Shown here: positions 1-12,700 of the stretch, piece by piece
Position numbering within the stretch: position 1 is the first letter of the stretch
How the letters are laid out: each line of letters begins with the position of its first letter
Source of the DNA: Salvelinus alpinus
Taxonomy: Eukaryota; Chordata; Actinopteri; Salmoniformes; Salmonidae
Assembly (NCBI RefSeq): GCF_045679555.1
Contig: NC_092090.1
Coordinates: forward strand, 29,601,702-29,665,701
Length of the DNA stretch: 64,000 nucleotides
Direction of reading: 5' to 3'
Notes under the pieces: model-generated
What the model was told of the DNA's origin: nothing
What the model saw: only the letters and a program-made list of their open reading frames with translations
The model's database searches: none
Made by a program: the position numbers and the translations under genes

Positions 1-52
1 ACTACTTTTGACCACAGTCCATAAGGCACTATATAGGGAATTTGGGACTTTC
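1..52. repeat. Partial foldback MITE (salmonid type)
   Basis: The window opens with ACTACTTTTGACCACAG and continues to GCACTATATAGGGAATTTG. These are the inner parts of a palindromic element also seen at 7844, 32134, 40716 and 45728. The left arm is cut off by the window edge. Confidence 0.5.
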
Positions 53-83
53 TGTTTGAAATGTTGAGTGTTGTGTCTGCAGT

Positions 84-735
84 ATGGTCTAACTCTCAAC
101 CCCCTGTCCTGTTCTGTGTGGTCTAACTCTCAACCCCCTGTCCTGTGCTGTGTGGTCTAACTCTCAACCTCCTGTCCTGTGCAGTGTGGTCTAACTCTCA
201 ACCCCCTGTCCTGTGCTGTGTGGTCTAACTCTCAACCCCCTGTCCTGTGCTGTGTGGTCTAACTCTCAACCCCCTGTCCTGTGCTGTGTGGTCTAACTCT
301 CAACCTCCTGTCCTGTGCAGTGTGGTCTAACTCTCAACCTCCTGTCCTGTGCAGTGTGGTCTAACTCTCAACCTCCTGTCCTGTGCAGTGTGGTCTAACT
401 CTCAACCTCCTGTCCTGTGCTGTGTGGTCTAACTCTCAACCCCCTGTCCTGTGCTGTGTGGTCTAACTCTCAACCCCCTGTCCTGTGCTGTGTGGTCTAA
501 CTCTCAACCTCCTGTCCTGTGCTGTGTGGTCTAACTCTCAACCCCCTGTCCTGTGCTGTGTGGTCTAACTCTCAACCTCCTGTCCTGTGCTGTGTGGTCT
601 AACTCTCAACCCCCTGTCCTGTGCTGTGTGGTCTAACTCTCAACCCCCTGTCCTGTGCTGTGTGGTCTAACTCTCAACCTCCTGTCCTGTGCTGTGTGGT
701 CTAACTCTCAACCTCCTGTCCTGTGCTGTGTGTAG
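84..735 (+). repeat. 34-bp minisatellite, about 19 units, ending at a splice acceptor
   Basis: The unit is TGGTCTAACTCTCAAC followed by C(C/T)CCTGTCCTGTGC(T/A)GTG, repeating every 34 bases. Units differ mainly at two sites (CCC/CTC and GCTGT/GCAGT). The last unit runs directly into TGTGTAG, the acceptor of the dennd2b exon starting at 736. Every unit holds CTAAC, a good branch-point-like sequence, followed by a pyrimidine-rich run. Confidence 0.95.
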
Positions 736-3700
736 ATCCTGGATGAGGTGGAGAGGCGGAGGGGGATCTCTGCAGCCCTGGTCTACCCCTTCATGAGGAG
801 TCTGATGGAGTCACCCTTCCCAGCGCCGGGGAAGACCATCAAAGTCAAGACCTTCCTGCCTGGAGCAGGGAATGAGGTTGGAGAAACATCAGCCCATGGT
901 TACTAAGGTTCCATCAAAGAAGGATGATGCATGAAGATAATGCGATGTATGCTTAATTGAGCATGACCTGTGATCTCTGCAAATGTATGACTGGTTGTGA
1001 CCCCAGGTTGTGACCCCTAGTGGTGTTCTCCTCCCCAGGTCATTGAGCTGAACCGGCCCATGGACTCCAGACTGGAGCATGTAGACTTTGACAGTCTCTT
1101 CAGCTGCCTGAGCGTGCGTCAGGTGGTGCAGGTCTTCGCCTCCCTGCTGCTGGAGCGCAGAGTCATCTTTGTGGCTGATAAACTCAGGTGAGCGTCAAGA
1201 CTCTTATTGTTAGTAACCCTTCTAGTAATAAGTAAAGATGGAGAGAGAACTGAATCACCTTCTCATGGGAAGCTGTCCCTGACTAATGGTCATGCCCTGT
1301 TAGAGGCAGGCGGGGGTTGTTGAAACTTGTAGTTGTTAGATGATGGTTACTTGTGCCAAGTGAAATGCTCAATAATACCTTTAGATGCAGTGTTTTGTTA
1401 AGGTAGTTCTGAAATGCTAAGGGCTGTTGTCATTGTTAGATAATGATTGAAACTACAGTATTTACAGAGAAATCTAATACGTAGAGCTCTCAACGCCTGC
1501 TCATATTGTAGTGTAAGGTTATTGCCCGACAAAGATCTTAACCCTCCGACATTAGGCTATAAATAGTAAAAATAGTTCCTAGAATACTTCATCCTTGTCA
1601 CACATGGTGGCTAGGAGTGAGATCAATTACTGTCTAGGATTACGGTGTATGTTAGCAAAAATGTCCCTCAGTTATCTCTGAAGTCCACTGTCTTTTTCTG
1701 CAGTGAATTCACCTATTCTAACCCCATTACAATAACATCTGCCTTACATGAGAGGGATTTTATCTCATGCTCTTGTACATTTTCCCTTTTCTGTTTACAT
1801 TCACACAGAGATCTGACTTTTCTCAGACCCACAACATTGCTGAGCTCAGGGATCCTCTATCTGTATATTTCTGGACATGTACAGACTGACTATGATACTG
1901 ACTATGATATCATAACACTGTTTCACATATCTTGGTGCATTTCCTCTCACAGAGATGACATATCCTGAACTTTAAAGAAGGACTAACTTCGAAGAGAGAA
2001 TTTACATGTATAACAGTTCCAATAGTGGGGATTGCCCTGCCGCTCTGCCAGTGCACTCTGGCTCAACCTAACTGTTGATGGCAGATTGAATTCCTCAGTC
2101 GAGCTGCTTGCCATTCACCCAATCTGCACAGCAAATAGCAGCCTTCTACTGTGGGTTTGTCAGTTGGTGCTTAACGGGTTTAGCACACGGGAACAGGGTT
2201 AGAGCTGTTAAATTAATTCTCCCTGCATGTACTCACAACTGATGTGGTTCCAGAAGTGGGTCATCTTTGCCGGGGGCCACTGTCCAACCCCGGCAGGCAG
2301 GGTGGGGTGGGGTGGGGCCGATAACATTGAGCTAGGGATCTCCAAGGAGCCAGAGTCCCACCAGGCAGGCACAGCAATCTGCCCCTGGCTATAGGACAGC
2401 ACTCTGGGCTGAGGGGCTCTGTTAGAGGGGGGCAGGTTTGTGTTGAATGGTAATCTCTACATATCAGAGGACAGTTTAAACAAACATCAGTGGGGCAGTG
2501 ACTGTGAGGGGAAGGAATGTACTTCCTGTGTGCAGCGACTCTCCCCTCTGATCTATGGCTTCACTGTCACTGTGTGACTGATGGCGCCATGTTCACTCCC
2601 TGGTCCCTGCCTGGCCTGTTTACGACAGCCCTCTCTCCACCCAGGGGGACTCAGAGAAAGCTGTTTTTGTCGTCACTCTGCTGTTTGAGACAATGACTCC
2701 CGGGTTCATGTCAGTTTGCACATCACCCAAAGATTGTTAATCAGTCACCCATTTCTAAGGGCTCATGTGAACAGCAGTAAGGACTTGAGAGCAGTATCGA
2801 ATAGTCTGTGTCTGAGGTACTGTTAGTGAACAACACTGAAAATCAGCACCATGAGTCTTTACAGACTACAGTACTACAGACTACAGTACTACAGACTACA
2901 GTACTACAGACTACAGTACTACAGACTACAGTACTACAGACTACAGTACTACAGACTACAGTACTACAGACTACAGTACTACAGACTACAGTACTACAGA
3001 CTACAGTACTACAGACTACAGTACTACAGACTACAGCCCTGCTCAATGTTAGAACTTCATTGAAAACCATATGCTATTACTTAATAAAACCTGCTTTGTA
3101 TCAACACAATGACATACTTCACCATTCAGGTCTTATTCAGGTTCTGAATAAAGGCAAACAATATGTTTTCATTGTGGAATAGCGTCACAAAACCAACCAG
3201 TCCTTTCTGTGTGTGTCTAACTGGACTTAGTCTCCAGGACTCACACCCAGAACCACAATAGATGGAGCTCTAGCTGCCAGAGTGCCCCAGAACACGGACC
3301 AGACCCCCTGTGTCTCAGTTCCCATTGAAAACAGGATTCAAGGAGCCACTCTGGGCGTCATTGGGCCATGTTGGGGAGAAGGGAGAGACCCTCCACTGAC
3401 TTCACTGGTAAAAGGGTCTGATCCCGTGGGAGACAGAGAACGCAATTCAATCCCAGAAATCCCTTCCAACACAACATGATGTATGTCTGGGTGTAATCTA
3501 TATCCAATAGGAGAAGGATCTGAGGGAGGGAAAACACCAAACAGGCCATGTTAGGGAATGTGTCTCCACTGGGTTGTACTGTGGTAAGATTTGATATAAA
3601 AGTATTGTTTTTAAACCAACCCTTAGCCATGGTATATTGGCCATATACCACCACCCCTCTGGCCTTATGCTAAGACAGAGGTTGGCAGAATGGCTGTACT

Positions 3701-6700
3701 GACTTCAAACGAGTCCCAAGACGCTTGTGGGGGTTGTAGAGCAAAATGGAGAACACCATCATGTTCGTGAGAGTCTCATCTTTCCACAGAGGGGTTTGTA
3801 GGCCAAACCGTTCGGACACTACAGACGATTTTGTAAGAAGACCGATTTTTATGATGTCTCATGGTCTGAAAACCCCCCGCTCTAGCTCTGTCACCTTTCA
3901 TTGCAGATGCGGAAGTGCGACATAGACGGATGCAGTGGATCCAATGCAAAACAACAGATATCTCTAGCTTGAACTGACTATTTTGTATGTTTTTTATTAG
4001 TATTATCATGCTAATTTGATTATGCTAATTAGACATAGGCCTTAGGTTTTTTTAATGTTTATCTGACTCCATTTGATATTATGGTAAAATCATGTGCAAT
4101 GAAGTATTATGTGTTTAGCCGACTAAGATCAAGAAATGGTCATGAGAAGCGAATATGCTATTATTTATTTACTTAAAAAATGTATGAAATGACATACAAG
4201 GCATGAAGCTTAAGTTACAAGGCATTACTGAGCCTTAGGCATTGTCTTGGGCCATTTGCCTTGCGGCGAGTAAATTAGGGCCGAGCCTACGGGGTTACAT
4301 GGACTGTTGCATTAACTCTTTATTTGTACTGTAGGCTGTGTATGACTTGTTTAAGAGGTCACAACGGGTCGTTTGCCTACAGCAAGCGTCTTTGTACGTA
4401 TAGAAATGCTTTATATCAGACATGTTGCTGCTTATCTGTGACATCAAACAGCCAGACAGACAGTTACTCAGAACTGATGATGATTAACCAGCAAATGGCT
4501 GCTGTAAAACCAACTTTGATGCCTAATTACATAAATTCATCATCGGTTACATCAGACTGTAATTGCTTAACCAGATTTACCTGAAGGCTCTGTGCTGGGA
4601 TTGCTGCAGTGCTCATAATGTTTGCCAGGTCGCAATTGTAAATGAGAACGTGTTCTCAATTTGCCTACCTGGTTAAATAAAGGTGAAATAAAAAAATAAA
4701 ATGTAAACATCATCTTCCAGTTATTATGGGTCTAGGACAGAGAAGGGTTACCACCACAGAGAGAGTGTTGGCTTGTTTGATCTGCCTCTCTGTGGCTCTA
4801 AATGGGCGGGTCTCAACTTTTTCCCTGCCATTCCTCCATTGTTAGGGCTTGCCTGTGGGCTAGGTTCAAAATATACAGGTTAAGACAAGAGGATTCTAAT
4901 ATCCCATAACTCTTTGCAATTCATGTGACCAGCGTTGCTAGTTAGCAACGGCGCTAGTAGATATCAATGGAGCTGTTTCCATGAATTTGTTTATTTTCTA
5001 ACGCTTCTGTATAGATTTACTTTGTTGTCTTAACCTTCCCATCTTCAACCTAGCCTGTGGGTGTAGAGGGGATTGAATCACTTCTCTTTTTTTAGCCAAT
5101 CTGAGAACATGGAGGTCGTTTCCGATTACTGAAGTGCTTTAATAAGTCAATGTTTCTATTGTATTTGATGAGAGGACCACAGTAGAAGAGACAGGGGATT
5201 GGGAGGAAGGTAGTGTGTGTATGAGTGTGAGAAAGATGGAGGGTAAGAGAGGGAGAAACAGGGAGAAAGAAAGAGCGGGGGTGCAGAGGGAGAGCAAAAT
5301 ACCACCTTCTCATGGTCATGGTGAATTAATCAGGCTCTTGTTTTCTGAGGGGGAGAAGGAAGGCTGCTTTCTGTACCTCGGTTCCCCTTACACCGCTCAC
5401 TGTAACATCAGAAAACTTCAAACTAACACATGGTAGTCACCAGATGTTTTGCATTTTTATTAGTTTAAAATCCTCCTTTCAAACCCCATTCATAATTTTC
5501 TTCTACCACCTGTTGAAATGACTGGGGTTTGCATTAGATTCAGGAAGAGCCCATTGCTCCAGACTCCAGCAGCAGCAGCCGTATAATATGGTGTATGTCT
5601 GTAACCCCAGTCTGTTAAAGTGAGCCACTGTAGGTAGCTACAGTGTACCACTCTAATCTGGGAACAAGCTGTACAGTTTATTTAGTCCCTTATTACTCCT
5701 GAACACTTGTATCACACTGAGCAATGCTGGCACTGCACCAAACAACCTACAACAACTTAACACTTTCCCTGTGTGTATTTCTAATGCCCAAAGGTGGAGT
5801 GGATGAACACAGTGGAAACATACTGTGTGTAAAATATTTCTGTGAGACTGAAGAGGGAAACTCAGAAGATGGAAACCAGAGGCCAAGCATCTGACTTTCC
5901 CATTATTATTATTATTATTATTATATATACACACACACTGCAATGCTGCCCACAAGAAGCATTGGAATCAATAGGCTTGAATAGGACCATGTGTAGGGTT
6001 GCTCAAGGGAAGCCTGGTCTTACTGTTCAACAGCTTCCGCTACAACTGTTCATACCAGGGAGTCCAAGCCTAGGCCGTGATGGGGACTTGAGATCCTTAT
6101 GGAGAGGAAGTGGGGAAAAGACATTGGAGCTCTATGTGAATACTAAACATTCTACTAGATGCACCAATGAGCAGTATGCACACACTCATTCATCATTCTC
6201 ACCATTGCTTAATTTGAGCCGGATCCTAATAAAAGCGATCAAAGTTAATTCGTCATGTGAAAAAGTAGATTTTCAGCACAGGCCTGATATTCGAGTTGTT
6301 TCAGGTTGGGCCGGCCTGGGTTTAGGTTTGCACAACATTGCAACCTATGTTTGAGACCAACGCGTGGCCGTTGCTGTGTGAGAAGCACGCCTGTATCTCT
6401 CACAGAACTAGAATGAGATTCACTTTCTATGATCTCTCTGCTCTGCAACTCTCATCTCTCCAGCGTTGCACTTCATAATTTATTTCCTCATAGAATCATA
6501 GCTGCGCGAAGGGTTCTGGAGGAGATGCAAAACCTGATACATTTAAATACATTTGCTAAAGTTATAGAATTACTGCTGTCTGTTCAGAAAGAAATGAAAT
6601 AATTCAGAGTAGCCTAGTACACCATGAGAAAGCCTGTAATTTAGCCACAGAAGATCAGTATCTTATTTTAACAAATTATCTAGCTATGGATTGTGTGTAG

Positions 6701-9700
6701 CCAATAACAAGGCATAGCCTAAATCTGTCAGTGAACAGCATGCAGATAAATCAGGCAGTATTTCAAATACAATCGTGGGAAAACATAGGGTGGAAAGCAA
6801 ATGGCTCCTGCTGGAAAGAGAAGACACTAATGTGTTTGCTGTAGGCTACCAACATTTTTGATCAACTTCCAAATATTTTTCAAATATTTTTTTACAAAGT
6901 AAAACGAGAGAGAGTGAGGCTTTTGGCACGAATCACCAGCCAGTAAGCTGCACACCATGGGTGAGTCAGTGAAACTGGAAGGCATTTTTAGGACTATCAT
7001 TTCCTCTTCATATTGTAACCTACAATATGTGTGTCTCCACACACCTATGCCTAGACTATTGATGGATTCAAGAAAGGTTGTTTTTATTGATCTCAGTGTG
7101 TCAGTGTCAAAGTATACTGTCATTTTGACCATTTGTACGGTATTAAAAAAGATTCTGCCAAAGTCTCCAGTCATGTAAAATGATGCAGAATTGCATGAAA
7201 TGCATTCATAAAAGGCATTTTTTTCCCGCAGACCTTAGGCTACTAAAACTTTTATCAATTTGTGCAACTTCTGTAAGTGCCTCTGCTCTACTTCTCTATG
7301 CCACTACGCAAATGCAATAATCTGCATGCAGTGCTTTATTAAAGGGGATTTTTCTCTCATGCGTTCCAGTACATCAGAGCTCCCCAGCTTACCCCCCTCT
7401 CGCACTAACTTTTTTGTTCCGGCACCTCCCGATTTACAAATGAAGCACTGATTCTCACCCAGAAAAATATGTATGTGCTTCAGTATGATGAGCTGTTAGT
7501 CAACAGCTGTACTGATGCTCCTGCCAGGGCCTGTGTTTGTCCTGGGCTGAAATGGGCCCGTCTGAGATTGTGGACAGTGCTGCTGACACTGGGACTCTCC
7601 ATCCTGCACCTGTGAGTCTGGCAGAGTAAGCCTCTCTATCCTGAGAGTTTCCTGGGAATCTGCATGGTCAGCCACAGACAGACCGAGGACAACCATTCCT
7701 GATCTGACATGCTTATATAACCCCAAATGCAATATATCACAAAGCAAAGTTAGGATCCTCTAAACTTAAGTGGATGGTTATGCGGATATGGTTTTGTTAT
7801 GACCTGGTCTGTAAAGGTCTGCCATTCCTTTCCACTTTAGATTGCGTCCCAAATAGCACCCTTTTCCCTATGTAGTGCACTATTGCCCATATTGGCTCTG
7901 GTCAAACGTTGTGCAATATTTAAGGAATAGAGTGCCATTTGGCACGCACCCTTAGAGAGTTGACTGGCAGCTCTGGGCAGAGATGGTGTTTTTATTGCAA
8001 GTTCATCATTTCCCATGAGTGTTTCCCTCAGGACTGAGTGTGTAAGTGATACTCATGGTATCAGTCCTCTGCAGCGCTAGCTCTGTCTTGCCTGTGGCTG
8101 AGGTTCTGAGAGCTGTGCCCCATCCCTCCCTGTTGGAACAGGTCAAATCCCGGAGACTGGATCTCTTCAAAAGGATCAGCTCCTTCTGCAAATAAAACTC
8201 AGACAGTGAAACTGAGACTGCTTTCTGCTCTATGTTATGATGGGTGAATAAGAAACCTGAACAGACCATGGGTCTGCAGTTGTTGAGCCATGTAGATACT
8301 GGTCTCGCTTTACAGTGTTCATTAACTATAATAACTTGCCATTTTACTCATAGCTCTATTTACAGTAACAAGATAAAGGTTCCGTCAAGGAGAGGCTGTA
8401 TGCACATCAATATTGACGTTGTGATAGAGCGTGGACACTTATACGTAGTAAGAGTACTGTGTGTTTGGTAGGATGTGCCCTCTGCTGTTGAAGAGAACAA
8501 CTATGGACAACATTCCTTATTAACAGTGCATTCATCTTCAGTGGAGGGTTTGATCCCCACTGATTTAGAGTTGTGGTATCTGTGTGTTTCTGATGGGCCT
8601 CATGGTTTATTTCCCCTCGCTATCTGTGTGTACATGGACTGTATGGAGTGCAGGGGGACAGAGGGGAGGAGGGTCGGCCACTGTCAACAAGCTTGGGACC
8701 GTGAGAAAGACGACATACTGTTTGTGATTTTGTGTTAAGCCACAGCTGTCAAAATTCACCAGCGGTAAGGGTGCTGTTTTGGGTAATATCAGACGGATTC
8801 AAGATCTTGTTAAACTATTGTAACACACCCAACCCATCTCTGAGGGTGAGGGAGTGGACCTACTGTGTGTGTTGCCACAGTGGCAGTGCCTAGTGTAATC
8901 AGCCTGTCACAGATGTTTATAGAGCAGGTATTAGCTGTGGGCTGTGTAGTTCAGGGTGTTACACTGTCAGTGGAAGAGGTGGAAACATAACAGATTAAAG
9001 CTTTTGAATGGTTGCCATTGGTGAACCTGTCTGCCTGTCTGCTGCTCCCAGTGGTGTAAAGTACTTAAGTAAAAATACTTGAAGGTACTACTTAAGTCGT
9101 TTTTTCGTTTTTTCTGTACTTTACTATTTATATTTTGGACAACTTTTACTTCACTACATTCCTAAAGAAAATAATGTACTTTTTCCTCCATACATTTTCC
9201 CTGACACCCAAAAGTACTCATTACATTTTGAATGCTTAGCAGGATAGGAAAATGGTCCAATACACACACTTATCAAGAGAACAACCCTGGTCATCCCTAC
9301 TGTCTCTGATCTGGTGGACTCACTGAACACATGCTTCGTTTATAAATGATGTGTTGGAGTGTGCCCCTGGCTATCCGTAAATAAAATGTAAAAACTAAAA
9401 TGCCTTCTGGTTTGCTTAATATAAGCAAATGTGAAACTATTTATACTTTTGATACTTAATTACTTAAGTATATTTAAAACCAAATACTTTTAGACTTTTA
9501 CCCAAGTAGTATTTTCCAGGGTGACGTTCATTTTTACTTGAGTCATTTTCTATTAAGGCATCTTTACTTTTACCCAAGTATGACATTTGGGTATTTTTCC
9601 CGCTACTGGCTGCTCCAATGTGAAGTCTTGTACAGACCTCTCTCTCCTGGCAGCTGAGTGTCAGGAGGAGTGATTTCTTTCTGCTCTATCCTTTCCTGTC

Positions 9701-12700
9701 TTTTTCTTCTTTTCTTCTTTGTTGGAGAGAAAGAACAGCCTGTTGAGAATGGATTTCAGATTGTCCCTTAGACCAACTGGAGGAAGGAACGCGGTGTTAA
9801 GCCAGGGTACATAGCCGCACTGGTTCGCCTCACATATACAAAAGTAATTGTTTCAAGGAAAAGAGGATCAGGTTGTTGTTTGGTTTGGACGTTGGAAAGA
9901 CTGGTTCACTTATGACGTTAAGCAATACGCTCTCATTTGGCTCTCTTCTTGATATTAGAGGCAGATAATGATGAACTTTAAACAAATCTCAATAAGCTTT
10001 TATTCTGTATTTTATAGAGGAACATGAGTCCACATCTTTGTTGCATCTGTTTGCCGTTCTTTGTCCGCTGCTGGCTGCTGTTTTAGGAGTGTTCAGAGTT
10101 TACTTCAAAACACAATCCACCACTCCCTTTCAAAGGTCAGGATAAAGTGTGCAATCTGATGGAAAATCTGGCATCCCCATGTTTTCCCCTGAAAATATTC
10201 ATATCTGGTTTTGCTGATGGACCCCCTGCAGTTCTGTGTTGTGAGTGTAAAGGTGAGTGATGTTGTCTGTCTCCCTCCCCGGTAGTACCCTGTCCAGCTG
10301 TATCTGATGTTGACTGTCCCCATAGAGATCTTAAAATGATTAGATATAGTGATTCTATATGTAATTCTATGGATGTCTGTCTCCCTCTCTGCAGTACCCT
10401 GTCCAGCTGTATGCATGCGGTGGTGGCTCTGCTCTATCCCTTCTCCTGGCAGCACACCTTCATCCCCGTCCTGCCTGCCTCCATGGTGGACATCGTCTGC
10501 TGCCCAACACCCTTCCTGGTGGGGCTCCTGTCCAGCTCACTGCCCAAACTCAAAGACCTGCCTGTGGAAGAGGTTGGTACTTCATTTTCTCCATCTCTCT
10601 CTCTCTAGCTTTTCATCTTTGTCTCCCACTGTCTTGCTTTTCTTAGACCAGGTTTAATGTAATGGCTCTATTAATTTCCTCCTCATTCTGCGCCTCTGAT
10701 TTTGTTAGCTTGAGGCTACAGATTAGAGGCTATTCCACTGTCACATTCCATCTCTCTGTTAGACATTGGGCTGGGGAGTGGCCTTCCTGTTACTGGTCAG
10801 CAGTAAAACGCCCACAACAACCTACAGTATATTACACAGTCAATTACCCTGCTTGTTTTCATTAAACATTTACCCAATGAGGGACTTATATTTCTGGAGA
10901 GAATTGCGTAGGTATGTTGATCCTCTTGGCTGATTGGTGCAGCCATGGGACAGATTCAGAAGCATCCGGATATACAGTAACTGGGACATCTCACGAGACA
11001 GCTATCATGGTGCTCCTCCCAACCTCCCTCAGAGACCCAGGACCACCCCTGGGTTCAGGATGAAACCACACTCTCATGATGACTGTCACAGGCATTCTTT
11101 AAAAGAATGCTGGACCTTCCAGTGATTCAGAGCAATTTTACCCTCAAACGTTTTTTTTTAACGTTTATTCATTCAAGCACTCATACCAGAAATCGTTCTA
11201 AATCAGTCTCATGTTAAAGTCACAGTCACACATTGAGAAATAGCATTGTGTTTTCGAAAGATCGGGTCAAACTTGAATTCTCTGAGCGCTGAGTGTAATA
11301 TGACCCGTTTCCTCTGTTTTGCTGCCATGGACACTGTAGGCTCCCAGTATTGAGTATTAGAATTCAAGCCATGAGCTTCCTAGTATTGAGCTGTCAGAGT
11401 CCACACACGGTGTGAGGCCTGCTATAATTGCCTGTTCAGAGCTGTCCAGCAGTCTCGCTGTGGTCAAAGCCTGACAGGACGTTGACCTGCAGCAGTTTTG
11501 TCACCAATTACAGAGGGAGGAGGGAAAGAAGACGTGTCTGCTTCTCTGCTCTCCCAGCTGGACTGTTCTGTTCTGTTCTGCAGCATTCTTGGAACGGTGC
11601 ACTGATTTGCCAAGGCAGAGTGGAAAGAGGTGGAAATCACTTGAATCGATCCTTGTTAAAGTAGCAACTTCTCCTCCAGCCTCAACGTGCTGTAGTGTGG
11701 CTGACCCTGACCTAAACCCCCCAGTGAATGTGGCCTTGGCAGTTGGCAGCTGCTGCAGCCTGCAGGGCCCATGCCAGGGCAGCCTCAGACCTCAGCTCTG
11801 GGGTCCTGGCCCCAGTAGGGAGGGAGAGAGGGAGGTTCTGGCTCTCAATAAAAGCCTGGCAGGAGAAGCCATCAGGCCTCTTAAAGCCCAGCTCTCTGCT
11901 ATTAACACAGTTAGTCCGAGTCAGCAGCATCTGCCCTCAGCCCATGGTATGAGTGAAAAGACCATCTTACCCTGTCTGTCATATTTAACACAAGGCTTTT
12001 AATGGCCTGTCAACAGTATATGTTGTCTGTTTACATCTGTCTTGATGTTACTGATCAACTCAATAAAAATTCCCCAAGTATGTTTTGCTGCTTTTAAAGA
12101 TCTCGTTTTAACACTGGTATAACACTTCCAACTTCTGGAAGAGCTTGTCTTTCTCTTGATGGAGAGTTTGATTTATTTGTAGAGGGCATTGGTATTCACT
12201 TTAAGCCACTGTATGCACATGGAGGAAGCCTGGATTTGATTGAAGATTCCTAAATGTGATCGACCACCTTGATTCTGTCTTATGTAGCAACATTTTAAAT
12301 TGTGTTTTTTTACATTGGATAAAGTAGAGCCTCTGCGGTAGAAAATGGTATATCATACACTCCAGTTGTGGTACAATGGGAAAGTAATTCTGCTTGAAAG
12401 TCGATAAACTTGTATCCCCACTTTTGAGAAAATGGCCATTGAATGTTTTGGTACACCTACTGGAGAGCTCTCCTTTGTCTATACCCATTCAGCATTGTTC
12501 ACACCCTCTTAATCCTTAACCGCACCCATCTCTTTAAGGATTCACATGTAAGGCCATGTGCTAAACAGAGTGACTAGTTTAGTAAACAACCAAAGATTTC
12601 ATGACTAAAAGTGATAAAAGTAGTAGCCTACACAAAAATAATTTACCTCCAGGTAAAAATACACTTTATATAGTCCTTGGCCTATATCCTAATCTGACTT

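Larger units (their letters stand above)
1188..10394. other. Large dennd2b intron (9.2 kb), mostly non-coding
   Basis: Lies between the second and third visible dennd2b exons. It holds a 15-bp tandem repeat (2859-3036), a SINE-like tail (4626-4700), an ATT microsatellite (5900-5927), a foldback MITE (7844-7948) and a Tol2-like hAT element (9049-9608), listed separately. Around 3700-3960 the sequence looks like a dispersed salmonid repeat, but I cannot define its ends. Elsewhere I see no conserved exon or RNA gene. Confidence 0.7.

Noticed and set aside
84-735. CRISPR-like array
   Set aside because: Units are contiguous with no unique spacers, and the DNA is vertebrate. The same applies to 2859-3036 and 15681-16155.
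2808-3182. 124-codon frame with QTTVL repeats
   Set aside because: Produced by a stop-free 15-bp tandem repeat in an intron; no splice or start support.
11589-12002. 137-codon + strand frame
   Set aside because: Lies in a dennd2b intron, with no recognisable domain and overlapping frames open on both strands, as expected of GC-richer sequence.
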